Below the pieces are notes generated by a model. The model was not told where the DNA came from. It saw only the letters and a list, made by a program, of their open reading frames with translations, and did no database searches. The position numbers were made by a program, and so were the translations under genes. From Colimorpha_A sp045533115 (GTDB taxonomy: Bacteria > Bacillota > Clostridia > Oscillospirales > CAG-272), in assembly GCA_045533115.1 (NCBI GenBank), contig JAZSHF010000059.1, positions 1-50,508 of the forward strand: a stretch of DNA of 50,508 bases, read 5' to 3'. Positions 6,887 to 15,611 of the stretch are shown one piece after another (positions within the stretch are counted from its first letter, which is position 1; each line of letters opens with the position of its first letter).

Positions 6887-9136
6887 ATGGCAAATCTTGT
6901 AATAATCGAGTCACCCTTCAAGGCGCCGACTATAAAGAATTATCTCGGCTCAAACTATAAGGTAATAGCGTCAAAAGGACATCTTCGCGATCTTCCTAAA
7001 AGCTCGCTTGGAGTTGATATCGAAAACGGCTTTGAAGCCCATTATATCAATATAAGAGGCAAGGGCGATATCATAAAGGAGCTAAAAAAAGAGGCGAAGA
7101 ACGCGTCGAAGATATACTTCGCAACGGACCCTGACCGTGAGGGTGAGGCGATCTCGTGGCATCTATCTAACGTTCTCGGTATTCCGATCGAGAAAACGAG
7201 AAGAATAACCTTTAACGAGCTTACCAAGACCGCGATAAAGAGCGCGATCAAGGAGCCCCGTAACATTGATATCGAGCTTGTCAATTCACAGCAGGCAAGA
7301 AGAATCCTTGACCGTATCGTCGGCTATAAGCTCTCGCCGTTCCTTTGGAAGACCGTTCGCTCGGGACTTTCGGCAGGGCGCGTTCAGTCTGTGGCGACGA
7401 GAATTATAGTTGACCGTGAAAACGAGATACTTGCCTTCGTTCCGCAGGAATATTGGACGGTCGATGCGGCTCTCGTGACGGAAAACGGCGCTAACTTGAC
7501 TGCTCATTATTACGGTAAGAACGGCAAAAAGAACGAGCTTAAAAACGAAAAGGATGCGAAAGCGGTATTTGACGCTGTTTCAGGTCAGCCATTTACCGTT
7601 AACTCGGTGAAGAAGACCGTTAAGCAGAGAAATCCCCTTCCGCCCTTCACGACCTCGACTATGCAGCAGGAGGCGTCTAAAAAGCTCGGCTTCAATTCGC
7701 AGAAAATAAAGAAGGTCGCGCGGGAGCTTTACGAGGGTATCAACGTCGGAAGTACTAACGGCGGTGTGCAGGGTCTTATCACCTATATGCGTACCGACTC
7801 GCTCCGTGTTTCCGACGAGGCTGCTGAAAATGCGAAGAATTATATTTCCGAAAAGTACGGCGCAGACCACTGCCCCAAGACCAAGAGGGTATACAAGACG
7901 AAGGCAGGAGCGCAGGACGCGCACGAGGCGATCCGCCCGTCGAACATCGCGCTTGAGCCGGATATGATAAAGAAATATCTCACATCCGATCAGTATAAGC
8001 TTTATAAGCTTATTTTCGGCCGCTTCATCGCATCGCAGATGGCATCGGCTCAGGTCGATACCGTGAACGCCGAGATCTCGGTCGGCGCGTATAACTTCCG
8101 CGCGTCGGGATCGTCGGTAAAGTTTGACGGCTTTATGGCAGTTTACGATTACGTTGAGGAGGGCGAAGAGAGAAAGGGACTTCTCCCCGAGATCAAGGAA
8201 AAAGACGTCCTTGTCTGCAAGGGGCTCAATCCCGCTCAGCACTTCACCGAGCCGCCCGCACGCTTTAACGAGGGCTCGCTCATTAAATTCCTTGAAGAAA
8301 AGGGTATAGGCCGCCCCTCGACGTATGCTCCTATCGTTACCACGATAATCTCGCGCGGATACGTTGCACGCGAGGGCAAGTCGCTTAAGCCCACTCAGCT
8401 CGGAGTAGTGACGACCAAGCTTATGGTTGAGCATTTCCCCGATATCGTCGACTATGAGTTTACGGCGCAGATGGAGGATTCGCTTGACAGCATCGCAGGC
8501 GGAAATGCAGATATGACGACGGTGCTTTCCAACTTCTATCAGGGCTTTAGCGAGCATCTGACGAAGGCAGAGGAAACGGTTGAAAAGGAAGAGGTGGAGG
8601 TGCCTGTCGTTGAGACCGACATTATCTGCGACAAGTGCGGAGCGAAGATGATCGTCCGCCAGGGCAGATACGGCAAATTCGCCGCTTGTCCGAACTATCC
8701 CGAATGTAAGAACACCAAGCCGATCGACAAGGACGGCAAGGAGCTTGTTAAGAAGGACACCGCCGAAAAGACCGATATGGTTTGCGAGATCTGCGGCAAG
8801 GAAATGCTTAAGCGCAAGGGTCGTTACGGCGAATTCTACGCTTGCTCCGACTATCCGAGATGTAAAAACACGAAGCCGATTTTGCGTCCTATCGGTGTAA
8901 ATTGTCCGAAATGCGGCGGAAACGTCGTTCTTCGCAACGGCAAGAACAGAAGCGTCTATTATTCCTGCGAAAATTATCCCTCCTGCGATTTCAGCTCGTG
9001 GGATAAGCCTGTAAACGAGACCTGTCCCGACTGCGGTAAGATCCTTTACTACAAAAAGGGTAAGAACCAGCTCGTTTGCATAGAGAAGGACTGTGGATTC
9101 AAGAAGGAAGCGTCTCCCGAAAATTATGAAAACTGA
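6887..9136 (+). CDS. topA: DNA topoisomerase I (type IA)
   Basis: This 749-residue enzyme relaxes negative supercoils by passing one strand through a transient single-strand break. The Toprim domain opens the protein (IIESPFKAPTIKNYLGSNYK), with the acidic triad D81, D83 and E85 in ATDPDREGEAISWHL. The catalytic tyrosine is Y300 in GLITYMRTDSLRVS. Four C-terminal zinc ribbons (about residues 580-745) each carry two Cys pairs, for example CDKCG with ACPNYPEC. TTTAGGAGAAAG gives a strong ribosome site. The 3' end overlaps trmFO by 11 bases. Confidence 0.97.
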   Translation: MANLVIIESPFKAPTIKNYLGSNYKVIASKGHLRDLPKSSLGVDIENGFEAHYINIRGKGDIIKELKKEAKNASKIYFATDPDREGEAISWHLSNVLGIPIEKTRRITFNELTKTAIKSAIKEPRNIDIELVNSQQARRILDRIVGYKLSPFLWKTVRSGLSAGRVQSVATRIIVDRENEILAFVPQEYWTVDAALVTENGANLTAHYYGKNGKKNELKNEKDAKAVFDAVSGQPFTVNSVKKTVKQRNPLPPFTTSTMQQEASKKLGFNSQKIKKVARELYEGINVGSTNGGVQGLITYMRTDSLRVSDEAAENAKNYISEKYGADHCPKTKRVYKTKAGAQDAHEAIRPSNIALEPDMIKKYLTSDQYKLYKLIFGRFIASQMASAQVDTVNAEISVGAYNFRASGSSVKFDGFMAVYDYVEEGEERKGLLPEIKEKDVLVCKGLNPAQHFTEPPARFNEGSLIKFLEEKGIGRPSTYAPIVTTIISRGYVAREGKSLKPTQLGVVTTKLMVEHFPDIVDYEFTAQMEDSLDSIAGGNADMTTVLSNFYQGFSEHLTKAEETVEKEEVEVPVVETDIICDKCGAKMIVRQGRYGKFAACPNYPECKNTKPIDKDGKELVKKDTAEKTDMVCEICGKEMLKRKGRYGEFYACSDYPRCKNTKPILRPIGVNCPKCGGNVVLRNGKNRSVYYSCENYPSCDFSSWDKPVNETCPDCGKILYYKKGKNQLVCIEKDCGFKKEASPENYEN

Positions 9137-10457
9137 TGTAATTCACGTTATAGGTGCGGGACTTGCCGGCTCTGAGGCGGCATATCAGGCGGCGAAGCTT
9201 GGCTGTGAGGTCATTCTTCACGAGATGAAGCCGCAAAAATATTCTCCCGCGCATCACTATGAGGGAATGGCAGAGCTTGTCTGCTCAAACTCTCTGCGCT
9301 CGCTTCAATTAACGAACGCCGTGGGGCTTCTCAAGGAGGAGCTTCGTATCCTCGGCTCGCTTATTATGGAGGCGGCAGACGCTACTGCCGTTCCCGCGGG
9401 CGCGGCACTTGCGGTCGATAGATATAAATTCTCTGACTACGTGACCGAGAAGATACGTTCAATGCCGAACATTACGGTCGCCTCGGGCGAGGTGACCGAG
9501 CTTCCGACTGACGGAACGGTTATCGTGGCAAGCGGCCCGCTTACCTCGGACGCGCTCGCTAAGCACCTCGGTGAAATGCTTGGCGAAAGCTATCTCAGCT
9601 TCTTTGATGCCGCAGCTCCGATAGTCGATGCCTCGACCATTGATATGAGCAAGGCGTATTTCGCCTCGCGCTACGGCAAGGGTGATCCCTGCTACATAAA
9701 CTGCCCGATGGAAAAGGACGAATACGACGCCTTTTACGAGGCACTCGTTACGGCTGAGGAAGCACCTCTTAAGGAGTTTGACCGCGAAAGCCAAAAGGAG
9801 CTTACCGTTTTCGAGGGCTGTATGCCCGTTGAGGTAATGGCGAAAAGAGGCAGGGAAACCCTGCTTTTCGGGCCTCTTAAGCCCGTCGGACTTCCTTATC
9901 CCGGAACCGACCGCGATCCTTACGCCGTAATTCAGCTCCGTCAGGAAAATGCCGAAAAAACGATGTATAATCTCGTCGGCTTCCAGACGCATCTGACCTT
10001 TGAAGCGCAAAGACGCGTTTTCAGAATGATACCGGGCCTACACAACGCGGAATTTCTGCGTTACGGCGTGATGCACAGAAACACCTATATAAATTCCCCG
10101 AAGCTCCTTAATTCCGACTACTCGCTCGTGAGCAACGGAAATATATATTTTGCTGGACAGATGACGGGAGTTGAGGGATATATAGAATCCTGCTCGTCGG
10201 GCTGGCTTGCCGGCTTTAACGCCGCAAGAAAAATGAAGGGACTTACCCCCTTTACCCCGGATAACAGATGTGCGATCGGCGCACTTGCGAATTACGTCAG
10301 CGACCGCACTGTGACGTCGTTCCAGCCGATGAACGTAAACTTCGGTATAATAGCAGCCCCCGATAAGAAGATCAAGGGCGGAAAGGCAGTCCGTAACGAG
10401 TACCTTTCAAGTAGAGCTCTTTCCTACTTAAAGGAAATATATGAAAATTTGGAGTAA
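9126..10457 (+). CDS. trmFO: tRNA (m5U54) methyltransferase TrmFO, folate-dependent
   Basis: TrmFO forms 5-methyluridine at position 54 in the tRNA T-loop using methylene-tetrahydrofolate and FAD. The 443-residue product begins with the FAD-binding VIHVIGAGLAGSEAAYQAAK, has LVCSNSLRSLQLTNAVGLLK near residues 54-73, and ends with SCSSGWLAGFNAARK and YLSSRALSYLKEI. The start is placed at 9126 because the FAD motif follows at once; the ATG lies inside the last codons of topA (11-base overlap), pointing to coupled translation. The dprA-topA-trmFO order is conserved across Firmicutes. Confidence 0.95.
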   Translation: MKTDVIHVIGAGLAGSEAAYQAAKLGCEVILHEMKPQKYSPAHHYEGMAELVCSNSLRSLQLTNAVGLLKEELRILGSLIMEAADATAVPAGAALAVDRYKFSDYVTEKIRSMPNITVASGEVTELPTDGTVIVASGPLTSDALAKHLGEMLGESYLSFFDAAAPIVDASTIDMSKAYFASRYGKGDPCYINCPMEKDEYDAFYEALVTAEEAPLKEFDRESQKELTVFEGCMPVEVMAKRGRETLLFGPLKPVGLPYPGTDRDPYAVIQLRQENAEKTMYNLVGFQTHLTFEAQRRVFRMIPGLHNAEFLRYGVMHRNTYINSPKLLNSDYSLVSNGNIYFAGQMTGVEGYIESCSSGWLAGFNAARKMKGLTPFTPDNRCAIGALANYVSDRTVTSFQPMNVNFGIIAAPDKKIKGGKAVRNEYLSSRALSYLKEIYENLE

Positions 10458-10463
10458 TATGCT

Positions 10464-11483
10464 ATGAGAATTATCGTAGATATTATGAGCGGAGATAAAG
10501 CACCGCTCGAAATACTGCTCGGCGCTTATGAAGCGGCGACCGATAACCCGAGCGTAGGCTTTACCTTCGTCGGTAACGAGGGTATTATGAGAGCTATCGC
10601 TTCGGCAAGAGAATTTTCTCTTGACCTGCCGAATATCGAAATAGTACATACCGACGGAGTTATCACGATGGAGGATCAGCCCCTTTCGGTCGTTAGAGAG
10701 AAGAAGGATTCCTCAATGGGAATCGGTCTTAAGCTTCTTTCCGAGGGCAAGGGCGACGCGTTCGTCAGCGCAGGTAACACGGGTGCGCTTCACGCCGGCT
10801 CGACACTTATCGTAAGAAGAATAAAGGGAATTCAGAAGTCGGGAATTGCGACTATCCTTCCTTATGCCAACCCCACTATGCTTATGGACAGCGGAGCGAA
10901 TATAGAAATTCCGCCCGAGACCTACGTTCAGTTTGCACAGATGGGAACCGTCTATATGAGAGAGATCCTCGGCGTTGCCAATCCCCGCGTGGGTCTATTA
11001 AACATCGGCGAGGAGAGGATCAAGGGAACGAAGACCGTCGCCGCCGCTTACGAGCTTCTTGAGAATGCCGAGGGGATCAATTTCGTCGGCAACATCGAGG
11101 GCAAGGACATTCCGAACGGCAAGTGCGACATTCTCGTTTGCGACGGCTTCTCGGGAAATATCGTTCTTAAGCTCAGCGAGGGACTTTCGAAGTTTATCAT
11201 CGGAAAGCTCACCGACGTGTTTACCGCAAACCCGATAACCAAGGCGTCGTATCTCGGCGTCAAGGGCGGACTTAAAAAGATGAAAAAGAGCTTCGACGCG
11301 TCGGAATACGGCGGTGCGCCGCTTCTCGGCCTGTCCAAGACTGTAATAAAGGCGCACGGAAATTCAGATGCTTACGCTATCAAGAACGCTATCCGTCAGG
11401 CGCTTTCCTGCGTCGATAACGCGGTAACGTATAAGATTGCAAAGCTCGTCGTTCCGAATATCATTACAGAGGAAAAGCAGTAA
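10464..11483 (+). CDS. plsX: Phosphate acyltransferase PlsX
   Basis: PlsX converts acyl-ACP and phosphate to acyl-phosphate, the acyl donor for PlsY in phospholipid synthesis. The 339-residue product has the family start IIVDIMSGDKAPLEILLGAY, SAGNTGALHAGSTLIVRRIK, and LLNIGEERIKGTKTVAAAYE and CDGFSGNIVLKLSEGL later on. It follows trmFO by six bases with TTGGAG as ribosome site. In most relatives acpP lies between plsX and rnc; here rnc follows after five bases, so the acyl carrier gene must be elsewhere. Confidence 0.95.
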   Translation: MRIIVDIMSGDKAPLEILLGAYEAATDNPSVGFTFVGNEGIMRAIASAREFSLDLPNIEIVHTDGVITMEDQPLSVVREKKDSSMGIGLKLLSEGKGDAFVSAGNTGALHAGSTLIVRRIKGIQKSGIATILPYANPTMLMDSGANIEIPPETYVQFAQMGTVYMREILGVANPRVGLLNIGEERIKGTKTVAAAYELLENAEGINFVGNIEGKDIPNGKCDILVCDGFSGNIVLKLSEGLSKFIIGKLTDVFTANPITKASYLGVKGGLKKMKKSFDASEYGGAPLLGLSKTVIKAHGNSDAYAIKNAIRQALSCVDNAVTYKIAKLVVPNIITEEKQ

Positions 11484-11488
11484 GGAAA

Positions 11489-12199
11489 ATGGAGAAAAGG
11501 TATCCCGCTCCGATATCGGAGCTTGAAAAAACGGTCGGTTACGTTTTTAAGAACCCCGTACATATTCTCGCCGCGACGACGCATTCGTCCTTCTCGAACG
11601 AGGCGAAGGACGGCATAGACTGTAACGAGCGTCTTGAATTTCTCGGCGACTCGGTTTTGAGCTTCGTGACGAGCAGATATTTATATGAGAGTTTCCCAAA
11701 GCTCCCCGAGGGCGAGATGTCGAGGATAAGAGCCTCGGCGGTCTGTGAAAAGACACTTTCGGGTATTGCGAAAAGCATCAATCTCGGCGCGTATCTGCGC
11801 CTCGGTCACGGCGAGGAATGTCAGAACGGACGAAGCCGTCCGTCGATACTCGCCGACGCATTTGAAGCACTGCTTGCCGCAATATATCTCGACGGCGGGA
11901 TAGAGCCGGTGCGCGAGTTTTTGCTGCCTATAATTTCGGCTGAAATATCGAATATCGTCGAAAGCGGTACTGACCGTGACTATAAGACGGTGCTTCAGCA
12001 GTTCATTCAGCAGGAGCGCGGATCGCTTCTTGAATACAAGACCGTGGGCGAAAGCGGCCCCGCGCATGATAAGACCTTTTTCGTTGAGGTCCGTCTCAAC
12101 GGCAACGTCATCGGACACGGAAACGGACCGTCAAAGCGCAAGGCGGAGCAGAGCGCGGCAAAGGAAGCGCTTTCGCTTTTCGACTTCAGTAAGGCGTGA
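11489..12199 (+). CDS. rnc: Ribonuclease III
   Basis: RNase III cleaves double-stranded RNA, including rRNA precursors. The 236-residue product contains the signature NERLEFLGDSVLSF (residues 46-59, with E50 and D54 acidic), the second acidic cluster in ILADAFEALLAAIYLDGG, and a C-terminal double-stranded RNA-binding domain (about 165-236, ending GPSKRKAEQSAAKEAL). TAAGGAAA precedes the ATG, which is five bases after plsX. No terminator follows directly; a repeat-filled spacer begins. Confidence 0.96.
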   Translation: MEKRYPAPISELEKTVGYVFKNPVHILAATTHSSFSNEAKDGIDCNERLEFLGDSVLSFVTSRYLYESFPKLPEGEMSRIRASAVCEKTLSGIAKSINLGAYLRLGHGEECQNGRSRPSILADAFEALLAAIYLDGGIEPVREFLLPIISAEISNIVESGTDRDYKTVLQQFIQQERGSLLEYKTVGESGPAHDKTFFVEVRLNGNVIGHGNGPSKRKAEQSAAKEALSLFDFSKA

Positions 12200-12237
12200 T
12201 TTTATTTTTATAAGCCGACGAAAATTCCAACCGTCTT

Positions 12238-12436
12238 TGTAGGGGCGACCAATGGTCGCCCGCAAAAGAAGAGCGTAACTACGGGCCGCCCATTGGTCGC
12301 CCCTACAATATAGAGTGAACTCGGGAGCAGCGGCGGGAGCAAGCCCCCGCCCTACAAAAATGCGGCAAAGCATTCAAATGTGGCGAACAAAATAATCGTG
12401 GGAGCGGCGGACAGTCGAGGACGCCTGTCCCTACAA
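12238..12436. repeat. Second cluster of dispersed palindromes (C, C', A', B)
   Basis: The 465-base gap after rnc contains unit C on the plus strand (12238-12262, GGGCGACCAATGGTCGCCC core) and C inverted (12282-12308). Unit A inverted lies at 12331-12356 (core GGCGGGAGCAAGCCCCCGCC) and unit B at 12408-12436. They match the 4.6-4.74 kb units almost base for base, including the tgtaggg tags. No coding sequence is evident. Confidence 0.8.
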
Positions 12437-12480
12437 CGGCACGGGAGCTGTAATCAAACATATAAAAGTTTCCTTATCCC

Positions 12481-12620
12481 GAAAAGGGTTTTGGGAGGGG
12501 AAAACGTGTGCAGAATTTTGCGTAGGCAAAATTCAAACGGTTTGCTCCTTGGCGTGGTTTCTTTTGTGTAGGTTTGCGAAGCAAAACTACTATTTTCATT
12601 TGCACGAGCAAGAAAAGTTA
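12481..12620 (+). repeat. Repeat element D, copy 1
   Basis: This stretch shares blocks in the same order with the reverse complement of 31021-31140: gaaaagggtt, ggggaaaacg, an aattttgc/gcaaaatt pair, cttggcgtg-ttcttttg and cacgagcaagaaaagtta. Copy 1 is more diverged and its terminal palindrome is damaged. Presumably a nonautonomous mobile or decayed intergenic element; it carries no open frame of note. Confidence 0.55.
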
Positions 12621-12664
12621 GTAAAAACCACAAGTTAAAAATTTATAATTTTTTCGGTATTGAT

Positions 12665-13663
12665 ATGAAAGCAAATAAACACATCAATATACCAATCTTC
12701 ATACCGCATCTCGGCTGCCCGAATGACTGTGCGTTCTGTAATCAGCGCAGTATTTCGGGCAGAACGCATTTTGATATATCGGACGTAAGAAGACAGATAG
12801 AGGAAGCGCTGTCGACATCAGGCGAGCGCGAATGTGAGATCGCATTTTTCGGCGGATCCTTTACGGGCATTGACCGTGGTCTTATGGTGTCTCTCCTTGA
12901 AATAGCCGAGGAATACGTGAGGGCGGGAAAGGTAAGCTCAATTCGACTTTCAACGCGCCCCGACTATATAAGCGAGGAAATTCTCGATATTCTCGGCAGT
13001 TATTCGGTCAAAACGATTGAGCTCGGTATCCAAAGCGCGTCGGACGAAGTCCTTGCCGCAAGTAAAAGAGGGCATACCGCTAACGATACCGTGGCGGCTT
13101 GTAAATTGATAAGAGAACGCGGGCTTAGCCTCGTCGGACAGATGATGATAGGACTTCCCGCGTCAACTACCGAAAGCGAAATTGAAACTGCGAAGCTTAT
13201 TTGTGAGCTTGGTGCGTGTGAGGCGAGAATTTATCCGATAGTGATTCTGAAGAATACGCACCTCGTTAAAATGGTCGAAAACGGTGAATATGCGCCATTG
13301 ACCGAGGACGAGCTTGTGTCTCGGTCTGCATCGGTGCTTTCTGTTTTCAGAACAAAAGGCGTTAAGGTGCTTCGTATCGGGCTTCACTCGGGAACCGAGC
13401 TGAATTCGGGCGACGAGATCGCCTGCGGCTATTACCACCCCGCGATGGGTGAGCTTGTAGAGGGCGAGCTTTATTACCGTGAGCTCGAAAGGGCTATATC
13501 AGATATCGGCTCGGCGGAGAAAATCACCGTTACGGTACCGCGCGGAGAGCTTTCGAAAGCTATAGGTCAAAACGGCAGAAACCGCTCCCGCCTTGCCGAA
13601 AAATTCGGACTTCGATGCATTAAATTCAAAGAGGGCGGGAAGCTCACAATAACCAAAGAATAA
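12665..13663 (+). CDS. Elp3-like radical SAM protein
   Basis: The 332-residue protein carries the radical SAM cluster motif C18-x3-C22-x2-C25 within LGCPNDCAFCNQRSISG, followed by FFGGSFTG, STRPDYISEEIL and IELGIQSASDEVLAASKRGH. These match the Elp3-like class, whose best-known member uses SAM in tRNA wobble-uridine modification. Bacterial short forms, lacking the acetyltransferase half, are commonly found next to rnc and smc and are uncharacterised. The C-terminus (residues 280-332) has a small domain with KITVTVPRGELSKAIGQNGR, resembling a KH-like RNA-binding segment. No clear ribosome site precedes the ATG. A strong terminator follows, and smc is not present. Confidence 0.82.
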   Translation: MKANKHINIPIFIPHLGCPNDCAFCNQRSISGRTHFDISDVRRQIEEALSTSGERECEIAFFGGSFTGIDRGLMVSLLEIAEEYVRAGKVSSIRLSTRPDYISEEILDILGSYSVKTIELGIQSASDEVLAASKRGHTANDTVAACKLIRERGLSLVGQMMIGLPASTTESEIETAKLICELGACEARIYPIVILKNTHLVKMVENGEYAPLTEDELVSRSASVLSVFRTKGVKVLRIGLHSGTELNSGDEIACGYYHPAMGELVEGELYYRELERAISDIGSAEKITVTVPRGELSKAIGQNGRNRSRLAEKFGLRCIKFKEGGKLTITKE

Positions 13664-13667
13664 TGAC

Positions 13668-13713
13668 GGCATAAAAGCACGGGGCAGCTGAAGCTGCCCC
13701 GTGCTTTTATGCC
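13668..13713. terminator. 22-bp palindromic terminator after the radical SAM gene
   Basis: A perfect 22-bp stem from GGCATAAAAGCACGGGGCAG to its complement with a two-base loop. The 3' arm contains CTTTTAT, so it can stop transcription before the surface-polymer operon. Confidence 0.85.
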
Positions 13714-13743
13714 TCATATTCGGTCTTTCCGCAGAGCGGTGTC

Positions 13744-13772
13744 TTGACAACACTATAATTATATTATATAAT
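13744..13772 (+). promoter_or_regulatory. Consensus promoter of the surface-polymer operon
   Basis: TTGACA (13744-13749) and TATAAT (13767-13772) are exact consensus with a 17-base spacer. This is the only convincing promoter seen ahead of the 11 genes from 13813 to 24620. Confidence 0.88.
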
Positions 13773-13812
13773 AACAGTGTATGCCCGAAATTCAGGCAAG
13801 GAGGATCGTTAT

Positions 13813-14886
13813 ATGCGGTATCTTATAATATCAAATAATGGCGGGATGCTTGCCATTTACCGCGGTGCGCTTTTGAAGGCGCTTCTAAAAAAGGGGACTG
13901 TCGTTGCCTGTGTGCCTCACGGCGGTGAGGACGAGCTTATAAAGCTCGGATGTGAGGTAGTATATGCCGACGTTGACCGCAGAGGAATCAATCCGATAAA
14001 CGATCTTAAGCTGTATAAACGGTACAAGAAAGTAATCAAAGAGGTCAACCCCGACGCGGTGATAACATACTCGATAAAGCCGAATATTTACGGCGGCTAC
14101 GCCTGCCGTAAGCTCGGCGTGCCGTATTATATGCACGTTCAGGGGCTTGGCAGCGCCTTTTACCGTAAGGGTCTTAAAGAAGTCGTTTCGGCTATGTACC
14201 GCGCTGCGGCGAAAAAGGCGAGGTGCGTTTTTTTCGAAAACCACGGAAACTGCGACTTGTTTTTGAGCAAAAAGATAATCAAGGACGAGCAGGCTGTCGT
14301 TTTCAGCGGTGCGGGAGTAGACCTTGACGCATTTTCACTTGCGCCGATGCCCGACGGCGACGCTGTGAGGTTTGCATTCGTCAGTCGAATTATGAAGGAA
14401 AAGGGCGTCGACGAGCTGTTTTACGCCGCGAAAAAGCTTAAAGCCGAATTTGGCGGCGGGTTCGAACTGCATATTGCGGGAAATTTTGAGGATTCCTACG
14501 AGCAGACCGTGAACGAGCTTCACGAAAAGGGAATAATAAACTATCTCGGATTTATAAACGACGTTGCGTCGCTTTATAGATCGTGTAACGTGGTGGTCCT
14601 TCCGTCTTATCACGAGGGAATGTCGAACGTGCTCCTTGAGGGCGCGGCGATCGGCAGAGTGCTTGTTACGACCGACGTTTACGGATGCCGAGAAGCCGTT
14701 ATCGAAAACGAAAGCGGTTTTCTTTGCCCCGTTCGTGACGCCGAGGCGCTATATCAGGCGATGAAGCGTGTTTGTCTTATGAGTGCCGGCGAGCGAGAGA
14801 AAATGGGTAAGCAGGGCCGAATGCACGTCGAAAGAAATTTTGACCGAAACGAGGTTGTCAAGAGAACAATCGAGGTAATGAAATGA
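13813..14886 (+). CDS. Glycosyltransferase family 4 (CapM/PglA-like)
   Basis: The 357-residue product has the two-Rossmann GT-B layout. The N-terminal half has NGGMLAIYRGALLKALLKKG and YMHVQGLGSAFYRKGLK; the C-terminal half has FAFVSRIMKEKGVDEL and the nucleotide-sugar motif E-x7-E in YHEGMSNVLLEGAAIGR. These features match retaining GT4 enzymes that add a sugar, often a HexNAc, to a lipid-linked glycan on the cytoplasmic side. The acceptor cannot be read. I chose the ATG at 13813 because AAGGAGGATC stands seven bases upstream; a longer frame 12 codons earlier has no site. First gene of the operon; its stop overlaps the next start (ATGA). Confidence 0.85.
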   Translation: MRYLIISNNGGMLAIYRGALLKALLKKGTVVACVPHGGEDELIKLGCEVVYADVDRRGINPINDLKLYKRYKKVIKEVNPDAVITYSIKPNIYGGYACRKLGVPYYMHVQGLGSAFYRKGLKEVVSAMYRAAAKKARCVFFENHGNCDLFLSKKIIKDEQAVVFSGAGVDLDAFSLAPMPDGDAVRFAFVSRIMKEKGVDELFYAAKKLKAEFGGGFELHIAGNFEDSYEQTVNELHEKGIINYLGFINDVASLYRSCNVVVLPSYHEGMSNVLLEGAAIGRVLVTTDVYGCREAVIENESGFLCPVRDAEALYQAMKRVCLMSAGEREKMGKQGRMHVERNFDRNEVVKRTIEVMK

Positions 14887-15611
14887 TACCGAAGAAGATA
14901 CATTACGTTTGGTTTGGCGGTAATCCCTTGCCCCATCTCGGCAAAAAGTGCCTAAAGAGCTGGAAAAAGTACTGCCCCGACTATGAGATCGTTCTCTGGA
15001 ACGAGAAAAATTTTGATATTTCGTCCTGTCCTCTTTACGTAAGGCAGGCGTTTGAGATGAAAAAATGGGCGTTCGTCAGCGATTATGCGCGCTTGAAGAT
15101 CATATACGAAAACGGCGGAATCTATCTCGATACCGACGTTGAGATAATCAAAAAAATTGATTTTCTGCTTGAACACGAGGCGTTTTTTGCTATCGAATCG
15201 GACGGTATAACCGTCGCGTCGGGGCTCGGATTCGGCGCTGAAAAGGGAAATGCCGCCGTCAAGACGATGATGGACGATTACGAGGGAGAGACGTTTATCA
15301 AGGAGGACGGCTCCTTTGATCTTACGCCGTGTCCTGTACGCAATACCCGCTCGCTTTATAAATTCGGATTTGAAAAAGAAAACAAGGATCAGCTTTTAAG
15401 CGGGAATATAAGAATACTCCCCTCGGAATATATGTGTCCGATGTTCTATTCGACGGGTATTCTGACGATTACCGACAAGACCGTTTCGATCCATCACTAT
15501 TCGTCAAGCTGGATAAACGGCTGGCTGCGATTCCGCGTTAAAATAACGAGAAAGCTCCGCCGAACCTTCGGTGAGCACTGTCTTGACTTTCTGAAAAGGA
15601 AAAAGAAATGA
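14883..15611 (+). CDS. GT32-type glycosyltransferase (OCH1-like DXD)
   Basis: The 242-residue protein starts with IPKKIHYVWFGGNPLP and carries the DXD sugar-nucleotide motif D83-T-D85 in GGIYLDTDVEIIKK. Both are hallmarks of the Gly_transf_sug/GT32 family found in capsule and teichoic acid clusters. Substrate is unknown. It overlaps both neighbours by four bases (ATGA), so translation is coupled. A colinear paralogue with the same key residues at the same positions is encoded at 22847-23626. Confidence 0.87.
   Translation: MIPKKIHYVWFGGNPLPHLGKKCLKSWKKYCPDYEIVLWNEKNFDISSCPLYVRQAFEMKKWAFVSDYARLKIIYENGGIYLDTDVEIIKKIDFLLEHEAFFAIESDGITVASGLGFGAEKGNAAVKTMMDDYEGETFIKEDGSFDLTPCPVRNTRSLYKFGFEKENKDQLLSGNIRILPSEYMCPMFYSTGILTITDKTVSIHHYSSSWINGWLRFRVKITRKLRRTFGEHCLDFLKRKKK

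Noticed and set aside
7580..8557. Long minus-strand frame inside topA
   Set aside because: Antisense to conserved topA coding sequence, low-complexity Arg/Leu composition typical of shadow frames.
12380..12571. 63-codon plus-strand frame in the repeat-filled spacer
   Set aside because: It runs through palindrome B and element D, which occur elsewhere as noncoding repeats.
13777..13812. Twelve-codon longer start for the first GT4 gene
   Set aside because: It would begin at the transcription start itself and has no ribosome site, while 13813 has AAGGAGG at the right distance.
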